A stretch of 64,000 nucleotides of DNA from Arthrobacter sp. S39 (GTDB lineage: Bacteria; Actinomycetota; Actinomycetes; Actinomycetales; Micrococcaceae): positions 124,001 to 188,000 of the forward strand of contig NZ_SIHX01000003.1 of assembly GCF_004320525.1 (NCBI RefSeq). The letters are read 5' to 3'. The notes beneath the pieces are model-generated. The model was not told where the DNA came from and made no database searches. It saw nothing but the letters and a program-made list of their open reading frames with translations. The position numbers were made by a program, and so were the translations under genes. The first letter of the stretch is position 1; every line of letters starts with the position of its first letter. Below, in pieces: positions 25,690-34,107 of the stretch.

Positions 25690-26913
25690 GTGACCATAAC
25701 CGCCAATCCGGGCGATCTGCTGACCCGCCGCCGGAAACTCCTGTACATCCTCCTGCTCGGCGCGCTTACCGCTTTGGGACCGTTCACCATCGACCTGTAC
25801 CTGCCGGCCTTCCCCGCCCTCGAGGCCAGCCTGGGAGTCACCGAGGCGCAGGTCCAGCTGACGCTGGCCGGGACAACAGTTGGCTTCGCCCTGGGCCAGC
25901 TGGTGGTGGGGCCCTTCAGCGACAAGTTCGGACGGCGGCTGCCGCTGATTCTTGCCACGGCCGTGCACATCGCAGCGTCTGTAGGTGCAGCACTCTCCAC
26001 CGACATCGCAACGCTGGGCTTGTTCCGCGTGCTGATGGGCGTCGGCGCCGCGGGCGGCGGCGTGGTTGCCATGGCCATGGTCAGGGACCTCTTTTCCGGA
26101 TATGCGATGGTGCGGATGTTCTCCCGGATGGCGCTCGTCAACGGACTCGCCCCCATCCTGGCGCCGGTCATCGGCTCCCAGCTGCTGCTGGTCATGCCCT
26201 GGCCCGGGATTTTTGTGTTCCTCGCCTCCTACGGCACCTTGGTGATCATCGCAGCCCTTTTCCTGGTCCGTGAGACGCTCCCGCCGGAAAAGCGCGGCCA
26301 GTCCGGGCTGACGGCCGGCCAGCGCTACAAGGTCCTCTTCACCGACAGGATCTTCGTAGGGCTCCTGCTGGTGGGCGGCATGAACTTTGCCGGGCTCTTT
26401 ACGTATCTCTCCGCTTCGCCGTTCCTGTTCCAGGACGTCTTTGGGTTCTCCCCCCAGCAGTACGGCCTCCTCTTCGGCATCAACTCCCTGGGCATCGTCG
26501 CCGGTGTCCAGACCAGCTCCCGGCTCATCAGGCGCGTACCGCCGCAGTGGATCCTGGCGTGCTCCACGGCCTGGATGTTCCTGATGTCGCTGCTGATTGT
26601 TCTCTTCGACCAGCTGGGATTTGGCCTGTGGGGAGTCATGGTGCCGCTCTGGTTCTACATCCTGGGTACTGGCTTCACCTTTCCCTGTGTGCAGGTCCTG
26701 GCCCTGGCCAGCCATGGCGACAAGGCGGGTACGGCAGCTTCTCTCCTGGGCGCAGCCACGTTCATGATGGCCGGGCTGATCTCTCCGGTGGTGGGTTGGC
26801 TGGGCATCGAGACCGCCACACCCATGGGTGCCGTGCAGGCCGCATGCATCCTGATGGGCATTGCGGCGCTGTGGCTGGTGGTCCGGCCCCGCACCGTCCC
26901 TTCGATCCACTGA
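25690..26913 (+). CDS. MFS multidrug efflux transporter, Bcr/CflA family
   Basis: 407 residues, twelve predicted membrane helices. The family N-terminus is clear: LLGALTALGPFTIDLYLPAF, then the MFS loop motif GPFSDKFGRRLPL between helices 2 and 3, and VGAAGGGVVAMAMVRDLFSG with the RD typical of Bcr/CflA proteins. It exports drugs using the proton gradient in studied members; the substrate here is unknown. The start GTG at 25690 has AGGA nine bases upstream. No adjacent regulator is evident. Confidence 0.88.
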   Translation: MTITANPGDLLTRRRKLLYILLLGALTALGPFTIDLYLPAFPALEASLGVTEAQVQLTLAGTTVGFALGQLVVGPFSDKFGRRLPLILATAVHIAASVGAALSTDIATLGLFRVLMGVGAAGGGVVAMAMVRDLFSGYAMVRMFSRMALVNGLAPILAPVIGSQLLLVMPWPGIFVFLASYGTLVIIAALFLVRETLPPEKRGQSGLTAGQRYKVLFTDRIFVGLLLVGGMNFAGLFTYLSASPFLFQDVFGFSPQQYGLLFGINSLGIVAGVQTSSRLIRRVPPQWILACSTAWMFLMSLLIVLFDQLGFGLWGVMVPLWFYILGTGFTFPCVQVLALASHGDKAGTAASLLGAATFMMAGLISPVVGWLGIETATPMGAVQAACILMGIAALWLVVRPRTVPSIH

Positions 26914-26962
26914 CCGCGTGCAACGGGCCTGGGGCCGCTACCTGCGGCAGTAGGGTGGGACG

Positions 26963-27142
26963 ATGACACGCAAGCCGCACCGCAACGGGCGGGGACTGTT
27001 CCTCGGCGCGGTGCTGGGCGCCGTCGTGGGCTACTTTGCCGGCCGGGCGCTGGGCAACCCTGCGATCGGCATCATCCTTGGCTCACTGGCCGGCTCAGCC
27101 CTGCTCTACCGCCTCAATCCGGGCCCCTGGAACCGCCGCTGA
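26963..27142 (+). CDS. small glycine-zipper-like membrane protein (59 aa)
   Basis: ATG at 26963 to TGA at 27142, 59 residues. After a basic start (MTRKPHRNGRG) come two short hydrophobic, glycine-rich segments, LFLGAVLGAVVGYFAGRALG and AIGIILGSLAGSALLYRL, with the G-x3-G spacing of glycine zippers. A GTGGGA lies shortly before the start. The codon use matches the neighbours. Function unknown; too short for automated finders with a 60-residue cutoff. Confidence 0.6.
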   Translation: MTRKPHRNGRGLFLGAVLGAVVGYFAGRALGNPAIGIILGSLAGSALLYRLNPGPWNRR

Positions 27143-27195
27143 CCAGCCTGCGGCGGCAGCACGGTGCGTGCAAATCCGAGGGCCCTCCGTCCGTT

Positions 27196-27218
27196 CCGCC
27201 CCCTGCCGCCCGGGGCGG
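27196..27218. terminator. GC-rich hairpin between the 59-aa gene and the next gene
   Basis: CCGCCCC (27196-27202) pairs with GGGGCGG (27212-27218) around a 9-base loop. No T run follows. It may end the transcript of the small membrane protein gene. Confidence 0.35.
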
Positions 27219-27227
27219 TTCCCGCGA

Positions 27228-27233
27228 TAAAAT
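27228..27233 (+). promoter_or_regulatory. -10 element TAAAAT seven bases before a GTG start (leaderless gene)
   Basis: TAAAAT ends six bases before the GTG at 27240, so transcription would begin at the start codon itself. No ribosome-binding site is present in front of that GTG, which supports a leaderless mRNA. Confidence 0.5.
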
Positions 27234-27239
27234 GTTTCC

Positions 27240-27647
27240 GTGCACAGCTGGCAGGCCCCACCGCCACTCCCGGCCACGTGGCAACGGTGCGACACCGGCA
27301 TATTGCCCCTGTGGTGGGATCGGCTGTGTGCCCAAACAGGTGAGCAGTCGGCGGCCCTGTACGCCGCGGGTCTCTTCACCGAGGACCGCCGCCGGCCCAT
27401 CGCGCAGTGGTACAACCCCGCCTTCAACGCGGCACTGCTCGTAGCGCCAGAGACCTCCGCCGAATGGCCGGTGCAGCGCTTCGGCATCTTCTACGCGCCA
27501 CCGGACTCCGGCTTCACGCGCGTGTACTCCGCCCCGCACGAATGGCACCCGCGGGAGCCGCGCAAGTCCCCCACCGAGCAGGAAGCCTTCCAGGCGGCCA
27601 TCTCCGAGGCAGAGCGCTTCCTGCAGGTGGAGATGGACTTCGTCTGA
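27240..27647 (+). CDS. conserved hypothetical protein, 135 aa
   Basis: No family recognised. It is a soluble protein rich in Trp, Pro and aromatic residues (MHSWQAPPPLPATWQR, ILPLWWDRLCAQTGEQ, IAQWYNPAFNAALLV, FGIFYAPPDSGFTRVYSA), ending in an acidic helix EAFQAAISEAERFLQVEMDFV that I quote only in part: EAERFLQVEMDFV. There is no signal peptide or membrane segment. It appears to be leaderless from GTG 27240. Two terminator-tRNA-Asn units follow on the other strand. Confidence 0.65.
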   Translation: MHSWQAPPPLPATWQRCDTGILPLWWDRLCAQTGEQSAALYAAGLFTEDRRRPIAQWYNPAFNAALLVAPETSAEWPVQRFGIFYAPPDSGFTRVYSAPHEWHPREPRKSPTEQEAFQAAISEAERFLQVEMDFV

Positions 27648-27650
27648 AAT

Positions 27651-27690
27651 CAAAAGTCCCCGCCCTCACGAAAGAGGACGGGGACTTTTG
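27651..27690. terminator. bidirectional terminator hairpin
   Basis: CAAAAGTCCCCGCCCTC (27651-27667) and GAGGACGGGGACTTTTG (27674-27690) pair with one mismatch. It closes both the plus-strand hypothetical gene and, on the minus strand, the second tRNA-Asn; the TTTTG/CAAAAG ends give U-rich tails in both directions. Confidence 0.85.
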
Positions 27691-27697
27691 GTGTTTG

Positions 27698-27770
27698 CTC
27701 CTCCTGCTGGACTTGAACCAGCAACCCTTCGATTAACAGTCGAATGCTCTGCCAATTGAGCTAAGGAGGA
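27698..27770 (-). tRNA. tRNA-Asn (GTT)
   Basis: 73 bases. The minus strand begins TCCTCCTTAGCTCAATTGG, has anticodon loop CTGTTAA with GTT, T-arm GGTTCAAGTCC and a seven-pair acceptor stem TCCTCCT/AGGAGGA with G73. CCA is not encoded. It is identical to the copy at 27897-27969. Confidence 0.96.
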
Positions 27771-27854
27771 ATGAAGCAGGTATGACATTAGCAAACGTTT
27801 CAGGGCTATGGGAAATCGGCGCCACGACGGCGAATAAATACCCTCCCCGGGTAT

Positions 27855-27891
27855 AAAAAAGTCCCCGTTCCGGAGGCCCGGAACGGGGACT
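27855..27891 (-). terminator. rho-independent terminator after the first tRNA-Asn
   Basis: On the minus strand a 14-bp perfect stem (27878-27891 with 27860-27873, loop of four) is followed directly by TTTTTT. It lies five bases past the 3' end of the upstream tRNA-Asn copy. The AGTCCCCG stem sequence resembles that of the terminator at 27651-27690, as expected for a duplicated tRNA-terminator unit. Confidence 0.9.
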
Positions 27892-27896
27892 GTGCG

Positions 27897-27969
27897 CTCC
27901 TCCTGCTGGACTTGAACCAGCAACCCTTCGATTAACAGTCGAATGCTCTGCCAATTGAGCTAAGGAGGA
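27897..27969 (-). tRNA. tRNA-Asn (GTT), second identical copy
   Basis: Same 73-base sequence as the gene at 27698-27770. The identity also covers short flanks (CTC before and GGAATGAAGC after), so this looks like a tandem duplication of about 80 bases with separately drifting spacers. Confidence 0.96.
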
Positions 27970-28024
27970 ATGAAGCGGGTACTAGCCTAGCAAAGACCCC
28001 GCGGGGAAGTGAAATCGGCCCGAC

Positions 28025-29956
28025 CTACGCGTCCGATCGCAGTGCCCGGCGCTCCATTTCCAGCATCATCAGTTCCCTGTTGAGCCGCTGGAAATCCTCC
28101 GGGTCTGCCGCCGGATCCAGCCGCTGCAGCTGGCCCATTTTGTCCGCCTTCACCCGGGTGATCTGCAGCTCGAACAGCCTTGAAAGGATGTCCTTGCAGT
28201 ACTTCTGGACCGCTTCCTCGGTGCTCGCGGGCAGGGGCACCACAGCAAGTTCGGACACCAGCGGCCGGAGTGGTTCCGGCACCTCGTTCATGACCTGCTC
28301 CACCCAGCGCACGGGGTCTCCGATGAGCCCCGGTCCGGAGGCGCGCATGGCATCATGAACGGCCTGGAAGGCCGGTGTGACAAATCTCGCAGCCGAGAAA
28401 CGCTCCCAGATGCCGCCGCCCAGGAGCGAAGGCTCCTGCAGCGCCACCTCGATCGCCTGCCGCTCCATGGACGCCACGGGGTCGCGGGGGTCGGGCCGGT
28501 GGTAGGAAGGGACAGCTCCCGACGCCGGCCCTGCAGCGACGCCGGGTCCGCCCGCCTGCGGCGTGGGCGCGGAGGTGTGGGCACCACCCGGGGCAGTGGC
28601 ACCCGGAGCGCCCGGCGGGCCCGAGGCGGCCCGTTTCATCGCGACCGCCACGGCCCTGCTGACTTCCTCCACGGACATGCCGAGCCAGCCCGCCAGTTCT
28701 CGGGCGTACTCGGGCCTGATGGCGGCGTCGCGGATCTGGCCCACCACGGGAGCGGACTCCCGCAGCGCGGCCACCCTGCCTTCCACGGTGTCCAGGTTGT
28801 GCCGCTTCAGGGTGGCGCGGATGGCAAATTCGAACAGCGGCCGGCGGGTGCTGATGAGGTCGCGGACTGCGGCGTCCCCCTTGGTTTGCCGCAGGTCGCA
28901 GGGGTCGGCGCCGGTGGGCTCCACTGCCACGTACGTCTGCGCGGTGAAGCGCTGGTCCTCTTCGAAGGCCCGCAGGGCCGCCTTCTGCCCGGCGGCGTCG
29001 CCGTCGAAGGTGAAGATGACCTCTCCCCCGGTGCCGTCGTCGGAGAGCAGGCGGCGGGCGATCTTGATGTGCTCGGTGCCGAACGCGGTGCCGCAGGTGG
29101 CTACCGCCGTCGGAATTCCCGCAAGATGGCAGGCCATCACGTCCGTGTAGCCTTCCACCACCACCAGCTGGCGGTCCTTGGCGATGCTCCGTTTGGCGAG
29201 GTCGATCCCGTAGAGCACCTGGGACTTTTTGTAGAGCGCGGTCTCGGGGGTGTTGAGGTACTTGGGGCCCTGGTCGTCCTCGTAGAGCTTGCGCGCACCG
29301 AAGCCGATGGTGTCCCCGGCGATGTCGCGGATGGGCCAGATCAGCCGGCCACGGAAGCGGTCGTAGATGCCCCGGTTGCCTTCGGAAAACATTCCGGTCA
29401 GTTTGAGTTCCTGGTCCGTGAAGCCGCGTCCGCGGAGGTGCTTGAGGAGCGCGTCCCAGCCCTGCGGTGCATAGCCGACGCCGAACTGTTCCGCGGCGGC
29501 GCGGTCAAAGCCGCGGCCGTGCAGGAAGTTCCGGCCCTCCGCAGCCCCGGGGGTCAGCAGCTGGGCGCGGAAGAATTCGTCGGCGATCTTGTGCGCGTCC
29601 AGGAGCCGCTGCCGCTTGCCCACTTCTTCGCGGTTGGGCCCGGTGCCGCCGTCTTCATAGCGCAGCTCGTAGCCGATGCGGGCAGCCAGCTTCTCCACGG
29701 CCTCGTGGAAGGAGGTGTGGTCCTGTTTCTGGACAAAGGCGATGACGTCGCCGTCCTCGCCGCAGCCGAAGCAGTGGTACCTGCCCACCTGGGGGCGGAC
29801 GGTGAACGACGGCGAGCGCTCGTCGTGGAACGGGCACAGGCCCTTGTAGGTTCCCAGCCCGGCACCTTTGAGCGTGACGTAGCCGTCAACCACTTCCTTG
29901 ATGTCCGTGCGCTGGCGTACTTCGTCGATATCTTCACGTTTGATCAGGCCAGCCAC
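28025..29956 (-). CDS. dnaG: DNA primase
   Basis: Makes RNA primers for replication. 643 residues. N-terminal zinc ribbon: LCPFHDERSPSFTVRP then YHCFGCGEDGD (ligands C, H, C, C). The RNA polymerase core contains the Toprim motif LVVVEGYTDVMACHLAG and TFDGDAAGQKAALRAFEEDQ. An Ala/Gly/Pro linker (about 440-490) joins the C-terminal DnaB-binding helicase-interaction domain. The start is GTG (MAGLIKREDIDEVRQRTDI). It lies downstream of dusB and dgt in the same direction, the usual actinobacterial order. Confidence 0.96.
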   Translation of the reverse strand: MAGLIKREDIDEVRQRTDIKEVVDGYVTLKGAGLGTYKGLCPFHDERSPSFTVRPQVGRYHCFGCGEDGDVIAFVQKQDHTSFHEAVEKLAARIGYELRYEDGGTGPNREEVGKRQRLLDAHKIADEFFRAQLLTPGAAEGRNFLHGRGFDRAAAEQFGVGYAPQGWDALLKHLRGRGFTDQELKLTGMFSEGNRGIYDRFRGRLIWPIRDIAGDTIGFGARKLYEDDQGPKYLNTPETALYKKSQVLYGIDLAKRSIAKDRQLVVVEGYTDVMACHLAGIPTAVATCGTAFGTEHIKIARRLLSDDGTGGEVIFTFDGDAAGQKAALRAFEEDQRFTAQTYVAVEPTGADPCDLRQTKGDAAVRDLISTRRPLFEFAIRATLKRHNLDTVEGRVAALRESAPVVGQIRDAAIRPEYARELAGWLGMSVEEVSRAVAVAMKRAASGPPGAPGATAPGGAHTSAPTPQAGGPGVAAGPASGAVPSYHRPDPRDPVASMERQAIEVALQEPSLLGGGIWERFSAARFVTPAFQAVHDAMRASGPGLIGDPVRWVEQVMNEVPEPLRPLVSELAVVPLPASTEEAVQKYCKDILSRLFELQITRVKADKMGQLQRLDPAADPEDFQRLNRELMMLEMERRALRSDA

Positions 29957-30008
29957 AAAGCCATCCTAGTCCCGGGGCCGGACAAGCCGGTCCGCCGTGA
30001 GGCGTCCG

Positions 30009-31307
30009 TCACCACAGCGACGGCAGGCTCCCCACGAGCCGTTCGTACATGGCCAGCGCCGAGCCGTCCGTCAGCGACGCCACCTGGTCGATGACCACCC
30101 GAAGCCGTGCGCCGTCGTCGGCCGCGTCCCGCCAGTCCGCCGCGAACATGGGTTCGAGGTGGCGGTCGCCGGTGGCGCTCAGCGCGGTGACCAGGGAGTG
30201 CAGCACCTCGCGCTGCCGCTCGTAGATCGGCTGGCGGTGTTCGGTGGTCATCACGAACGTGGTGGCCAGGCCCTTCATCACCGCGATCTCCATCACCGTT
30301 TCGTCCGGCACCATCAGCTCGGCGTTGTACCGGGTGAGGTTCTCGGGGCCGTAGAGGGCACGGGTGGTCTCCAGGGCGCTTTGGCAGAACCGGCCGATCA
30401 GCTGGCTGGTCATGTTCTTCAGCGCAGCCATGGATTTGCGGCTGCCGTCGGCCTCGCGCACCCAGACGTCCGTGGCTTCCAGCCGGGCCAGGGCAGCATC
30501 AATGGCGGCGGGATCGTTGTGCGGGAGGTACCACTGTTTGGCGTAGCCCACCACGCGGGCCCGGTGGTCCGGGTTGTCCATCCAGCGGAGCTGGAAGTGC
30601 CCGGCCACGATCGCGTCCTCGACGTCGTGCACGGAGTAGGAAATGTCGTCGGCGAGGTCCATGACCTGGGCTTCCAGGCAGGACCGGCGCACCGGCGCGC
30701 CCTCCCGGAGCCAGTTGAAGATGGGGAGGTCGTCCTCGTAGGCGCCGAACTTGCTGGTGCGCTGGCCGTGGATCACCGGTGCCTCCAGGGCGGACCAGGG
30801 ATACTTCGCGGCCGCGTCCAGGCTGGCCCGGGTGAGGTTCAGGCCGGCCGGGCGGCCGTCCGGGGCCAGGACCTTGGGCTCCAGCCGGGTGAGCAGGCGG
30901 AGGGTCTGGGCATTGCCTTCGAAGCCGCCGATGGCGTGTGCCACCTCATTGAGGGCGGACTCGCCGTTGTGGCCAAAGGGCGGGTGGCCGAGGTCATGGC
31001 TGAGGCAGGCCGTGTCCACCACGTCCGGGTCGCAGCCGAGGGCACGGCCAAGTTCACGGCCAACCTGCGCGACTTCCAGGCTGTGGGTCAGGCGGGTCCT
31101 GACGAAGTCGTCCGTGTCAGGGGCCACCACCTGGGTCTTGGCGCCCAGCCGCCGCAGCGCCGACGAGTGCAGCACCCGGGCGCGGTCCCGCTCGAAGTCC
31201 GAGCGGTACGTGGTTTTGGGCGGCTCCTCCACCCACCGGGCGGAATCGTGGGCATCGTAGCCGGGCAGGACCGGTGCGGTGGTGCGGGTTTCAGCCACCG
31301 GAAACAT
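30009..31307 (-). CDS. dgt: deoxyguanosinetriphosphate triphosphohydrolase-like protein (HD domain)
   Basis: Hydrolyses dNTPs to nucleoside and triphosphate in studied members. 432 residues. The HD metal site is visible: RTRLTHSLEVAQVGREL (first His) and CLSHDLGHPPFGHNGE (HD pair and further His), with DLADDISYSVHDVEDAI supplying the later Asp. The start ATG (MFPVAETRTT) lies inside the end of dusB, an overlap of 17 bases; the open frame extends further upstream only as an artefact of dusB. Family members are often annotated dgt without proof of dGTP preference. Confidence 0.92.
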   Translation of the reverse strand: MFPVAETRTTAPVLPGYDAHDSARWVEEPPKTTYRSDFERDRARVLHSSALRRLGAKTQVVAPDTDDFVRTRLTHSLEVAQVGRELGRALGCDPDVVDTACLSHDLGHPPFGHNGESALNEVAHAIGGFEGNAQTLRLLTRLEPKVLAPDGRPAGLNLTRASLDAAAKYPWSALEAPVIHGQRTSKFGAYEDDLPIFNWLREGAPVRRSCLEAQVMDLADDISYSVHDVEDAIVAGHFQLRWMDNPDHRARVVGYAKQWYLPHNDPAAIDAALARLEATDVWVREADGSRKSMAALKNMTSQLIGRFCQSALETTRALYGPENLTRYNAELMVPDETVMEIAVMKGLATTFVMTTEHRQPIYERQREVLHSLVTALSATGDRHLEPMFAADWRDAADDGARLRVVIDQVASLTDGSALAMYERLVGSLPSLW

Positions 31308-32469
31308 CCAGCTCCGCGGCGGCGATGTCCCGGGACTGCGCATCGTTGAGGGCGCGGGAGTCAAGCCAGTCCTTGGGCAGCGCCGGCTTTTTCGGCGATC
31401 CTGCACGGCCGCGGGGGCCTTCAGCGTCCACGCCGGGGTACGGCGAGTCCTCGTCCAGCTCGGCCAGTGTTTCGCGCAGCACCTCCAGGCTGGTGACCAG
31501 GGCCAGCCGGGTGCGCAGCTCCCCGCCCACCACGTAGCCCTTGAAGTACCACGCCATGTGTTTGCGGATCTCGCGCAGCGCCTTGCCCTCGTCGCCGAAG
31601 GTTTCCACCATCAGTTCCGCGTGGCGGTAGACCCCTTCCGCCACCTGCCGCAGGCTCGGCTTGTGCCTGGTGTCGCTGCCTTCGAACGCGGCCTGCAGGT
31701 CCCCGAAAAGCCAGGGCCGCCCCTGGCAGCCGCGGCCCACCACCACGCCGTCGACGCCGGTTTCCCGGACCATTCGCACGGCGTCCTCTGCGGACCAGAT
31801 ATCGCCATTGCCCAGGACGGGAATGTCCGGCAGGGCTTCGCGCAGCCGGGCGATCGCCGTCCAGTCAGCCTGGCCCGAATAGAACTGCGCGGCCGTGCGG
31901 CCGTGGAGTGCGACGGCGGCGACGCCGGCATCGCGCGCGATCCGGCCGGCGTCGAGGTAGGTCAGGTGGTCCTCGTCGATGCCCTTGCGCATCTTGATGG
32001 TCAGCGGGACGTTGCCCTTGGACGCCTCCTTGACGGCGGTCTGGACGATCGAGGTGAAGAGGTCGATTTTCCAGGGCAGGGCGGAGCCGCCGCCGCGCCG
32101 GGTCACCTTGGGAACGGGGCAGCCGAAGTTCAGGTCGATGTGGTCCGCCCGGTCTTCCTCCACCAGCATCCGCACTGCGGCGCCCACGGTCACCGGGTCG
32201 ACGCCGTAGAGCTGTACGGAGCGGACCTTCTCGTCGTCGTCGTGGGAGATGATGCGCAGGGATTCGGGAGTGCGTTCCACGAGGGCGCGGGAGGTGACCA
32301 TCTCCGCCACGTACATGCCGCCGCCGTATTCACGGCAGAGCCTGCGGAAGGCGGAGTTGGTGATGCCCGCCATGGGAGCCAGGATCACGGGGGTGTCTAC
32401 CGTGATGGGGCCCAGCTTCAGGGGCGGGAGTTCCAGCTTGGGGGCGGGAGGCGTTGCTGTAACAGTCAC
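31291..32469 (-). CDS. dusB: tRNA-dihydrouridine synthase
   Basis: FMN enzyme reducing uridine to dihydrouridine in tRNA D-loops. 392 residues from GTG 32469 (VTVTATPPAPKLELPPLKLG). The TIM barrel has VILAPMAGITNSAFRRLCRE at the N-terminus, the family signature HIDLNFGCPVPKVTRRGGGS with the catalytic Cys, and GNGDIWSAEDAVRM plus GVDGVVVGRGCQGRPWLF for flavin phosphate. The C-terminal 60 residues include an acidic, proline-rich tail that overlaps the dgt start. Confidence 0.95.
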   Translation of the reverse strand: MTVTATPPAPKLELPPLKLGPITVDTPVILAPMAGITNSAFRRLCREYGGGMYVAEMVTSRALVERTPESLRIISHDDDEKVRSVQLYGVDPVTVGAAVRMLVEEDRADHIDLNFGCPVPKVTRRGGGSALPWKIDLFTSIVQTAVKEASKGNVPLTIKMRKGIDEDHLTYLDAGRIARDAGVAAVALHGRTAAQFYSGQADWTAIARLREALPDIPVLGNGDIWSAEDAVRMVRETGVDGVVVGRGCQGRPWLFGDLQAAFEGSDTRHKPSLRQVAEGVYRHAELMVETFGDEGKALREIRKHMAWYFKGYVVGGELRTRLALVTSLEVLRETLAELDEDSPYPGVDAEGPRGRAGSPKKPALPKDWLDSRALNDAQSRDIAAAELDVSGG

Positions 32470-32558
32470 CTGTCCATTGTCGCAAAGCCGGGCAAATCGT
32501 GGCGGCACCCTTGGCAGGGATGCTTCCCTGGGGCGCTCGACGGCGGGACCGCGGCCAG

Positions 32559-34022
32559 TCAGCCGCGGTCCGCCCGGCGTCCCCGCCGTGTTTCTGCCTG
32601 CGTTTCTGGCTGCGTTTCTGCCTGCGTTTCTGCCTGCGTTTCTGCAGCCACCGCCGCAGCGGCGGCGAGCGCGCCGGTGTCGTCCACGTCGTCCGGGCTG
32701 ACAGTGCGGTGCTCGTGGGTTTCGCCGTGGTCCCCTGCCGCGGGACCCGACGGGAGCCCGGCGGTCCGGATACCGGTTGCCTTGACCACCAGTACCGCGA
32801 TGAGGGTGGTCACCGGGATGGCGAGGACCAGCCCGATGGAACCCACCAGCGTCCGGATGACTTCCTCGGAGAGTTCCGCGCTGGTGAGGGTATCCCCCAG
32901 CGGACGGTCATAGAGCATCACGATGATCAGGATGGGCAGGGCCGCCCCCGCGTAGGCGAAGGCGATGGTGTAGACGGTGGAGGCGATGTGGTCGCGTCCG
33001 ATCCTCATGGCCGAGGTGAAAAGCTTGCGGGCACTGGTGGCAGGGGCAAGTTCGTACAGTTCCCAGACTGCAGATGACTGCGTGATGGTGACGTCATTAA
33101 GGACACCCAGGCCCGAGATGATCAGGCCGCACAGGATCACCCCGGAGATGGAAATGTTGGCCGAGGTGTTCACCAGCGTGGCGGCGTCGTGGTTGCCCAC
33201 GCCGGCGAGGTTTGCCGCGTCGGTGGCCCACGCTGCCAGGAGCGCCGTGATGGCGAGGCCGAACATGGTGCCCAGCAACGCCGTCGACGTCCTCGCTGAG
33301 AAGCCGTGGGCGAAGTACAGGACCCCGATCATGATCACCGTGGAACCCACCAAAGCCAGCAGCAGCGGCGGCTTGCCCTCCACCAGTCCCGGCAGCATAA
33401 AGCTGACCAGCACAAAGTACGCTCCCACCAGTCCGATCAGGGCCCGGAGTCCCCGCCAGCGGGCGACCGCGATCACCACCACCGCGTAAAGCAGGGCCAG
33501 CAGCACAATGGGCAGCGTCCGGACAAAGTCCACAAAAATGTAGGCCGGGGAACCCTGCCCCGCCGACGCACCCTGGGCGTTGGAGAGGTTAAGGTACCTG
33601 ATCTGGTCCCCCGGCTTCACACCGTGGGACTTCGCGATGTCCGGGTTGATCACCACTTTGACGGGGCTCCCGCCTTTGTCCGGCTCGGTGAAGGCGAACG
33701 TGCAGTCCGAGCCCTCACCGCCGGAAGCCTGCTGGCCGGAATTCGCGTCTGGCGCCGCGGTGCCCTGCATGCAGCTTTCCACCACCACGCCCTGGATCTT
33801 GCCGGTGTCGAAGGTCACCCCGGGCGCTGCCGAGTAAGGGTTGGCCAGGGAGATGCCTTCCTTGCTCCCGGACGGCCACAGCATGGCCATCGCCGCAAGG
33901 GTCAGCAGGGTGAGCGGCACCAGCACGGCGGCGAGGATGTAGTTCGCTTTCCTGCGGGCGGCAATCGCCTGGGCCGTCGGCTCCGAATGGCCTTGTGAAA
34001 CGTGGGAGTGACCGGACCCCAT
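32559..34022 (-). CDS. YibE/F-like membrane protein
   Basis: 487 residues. An N-terminal helix (about 28-50) is followed by an extracytoplasmic domain of about 110 residues with two cysteines (VVESCMQGT and GSDCTFAF), then at least seven membrane helices that carry the YibE/F family pattern (LPIVLLALLYAVVVIAVARW, ISGVILCGLIISGLGVLNDV, ITQSSAVWELYE). The C-terminal tail is hydrophilic and repetitive (AETQAETQAETQPETQAE). The family is of unknown function, often linked to efflux. It is divergent from an alpha/beta hydrolase gene. Confidence 0.85.
   Translation of the reverse strand: MGSGHSHVSQGHSEPTAQAIAARRKANYILAAVLVPLTLLTLAAMAMLWPSGSKEGISLANPYSAAPGVTFDTGKIQGVVVESCMQGTAAPDANSGQQASGGEGSDCTFAFTEPDKGGSPVKVVINPDIAKSHGVKPGDQIRYLNLSNAQGASAGQGSPAYIFVDFVRTLPIVLLALLYAVVVIAVARWRGLRALIGLVGAYFVLVSFMLPGLVEGKPPLLLALVGSTVIMIGVLYFAHGFSARTSTALLGTMFGLAITALLAAWATDAANLAGVGNHDAATLVNTSANISISGVILCGLIISGLGVLNDVTITQSSAVWELYELAPATSARKLFTSAMRIGRDHIASTVYTIAFAYAGAALPILIIVMLYDRPLGDTLTSAELSEEVIRTLVGSIGLVLAIPVTTLIAVLVVKATGIRTAGLPSGPAAGDHGETHEHRTVSPDDVDDTGALAAAAAVAAETQAETQAETQPETQAETRRGRRADRG
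32589..32648. repeat. 12-bp tandem repeat (5 units) in the YibE/F gene tail
   Basis: The unit CGTTTCTGCCTG occurs five times in a row, with one base change in unit 2 (GGCTG), a T at the first base of unit 1 and a degenerate last unit. It is in frame and encodes AETQ repeats at the protein's C-terminus. Confidence 0.85.
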
Positions 34023-34107
34023 CAGCAGTTGAACCTCATACCTTGAACTCTACGTCCGGCGCCATAGGGTTGATAAATGGACCACCAGGAACTGGGAGGA
34101 ACCCCGC

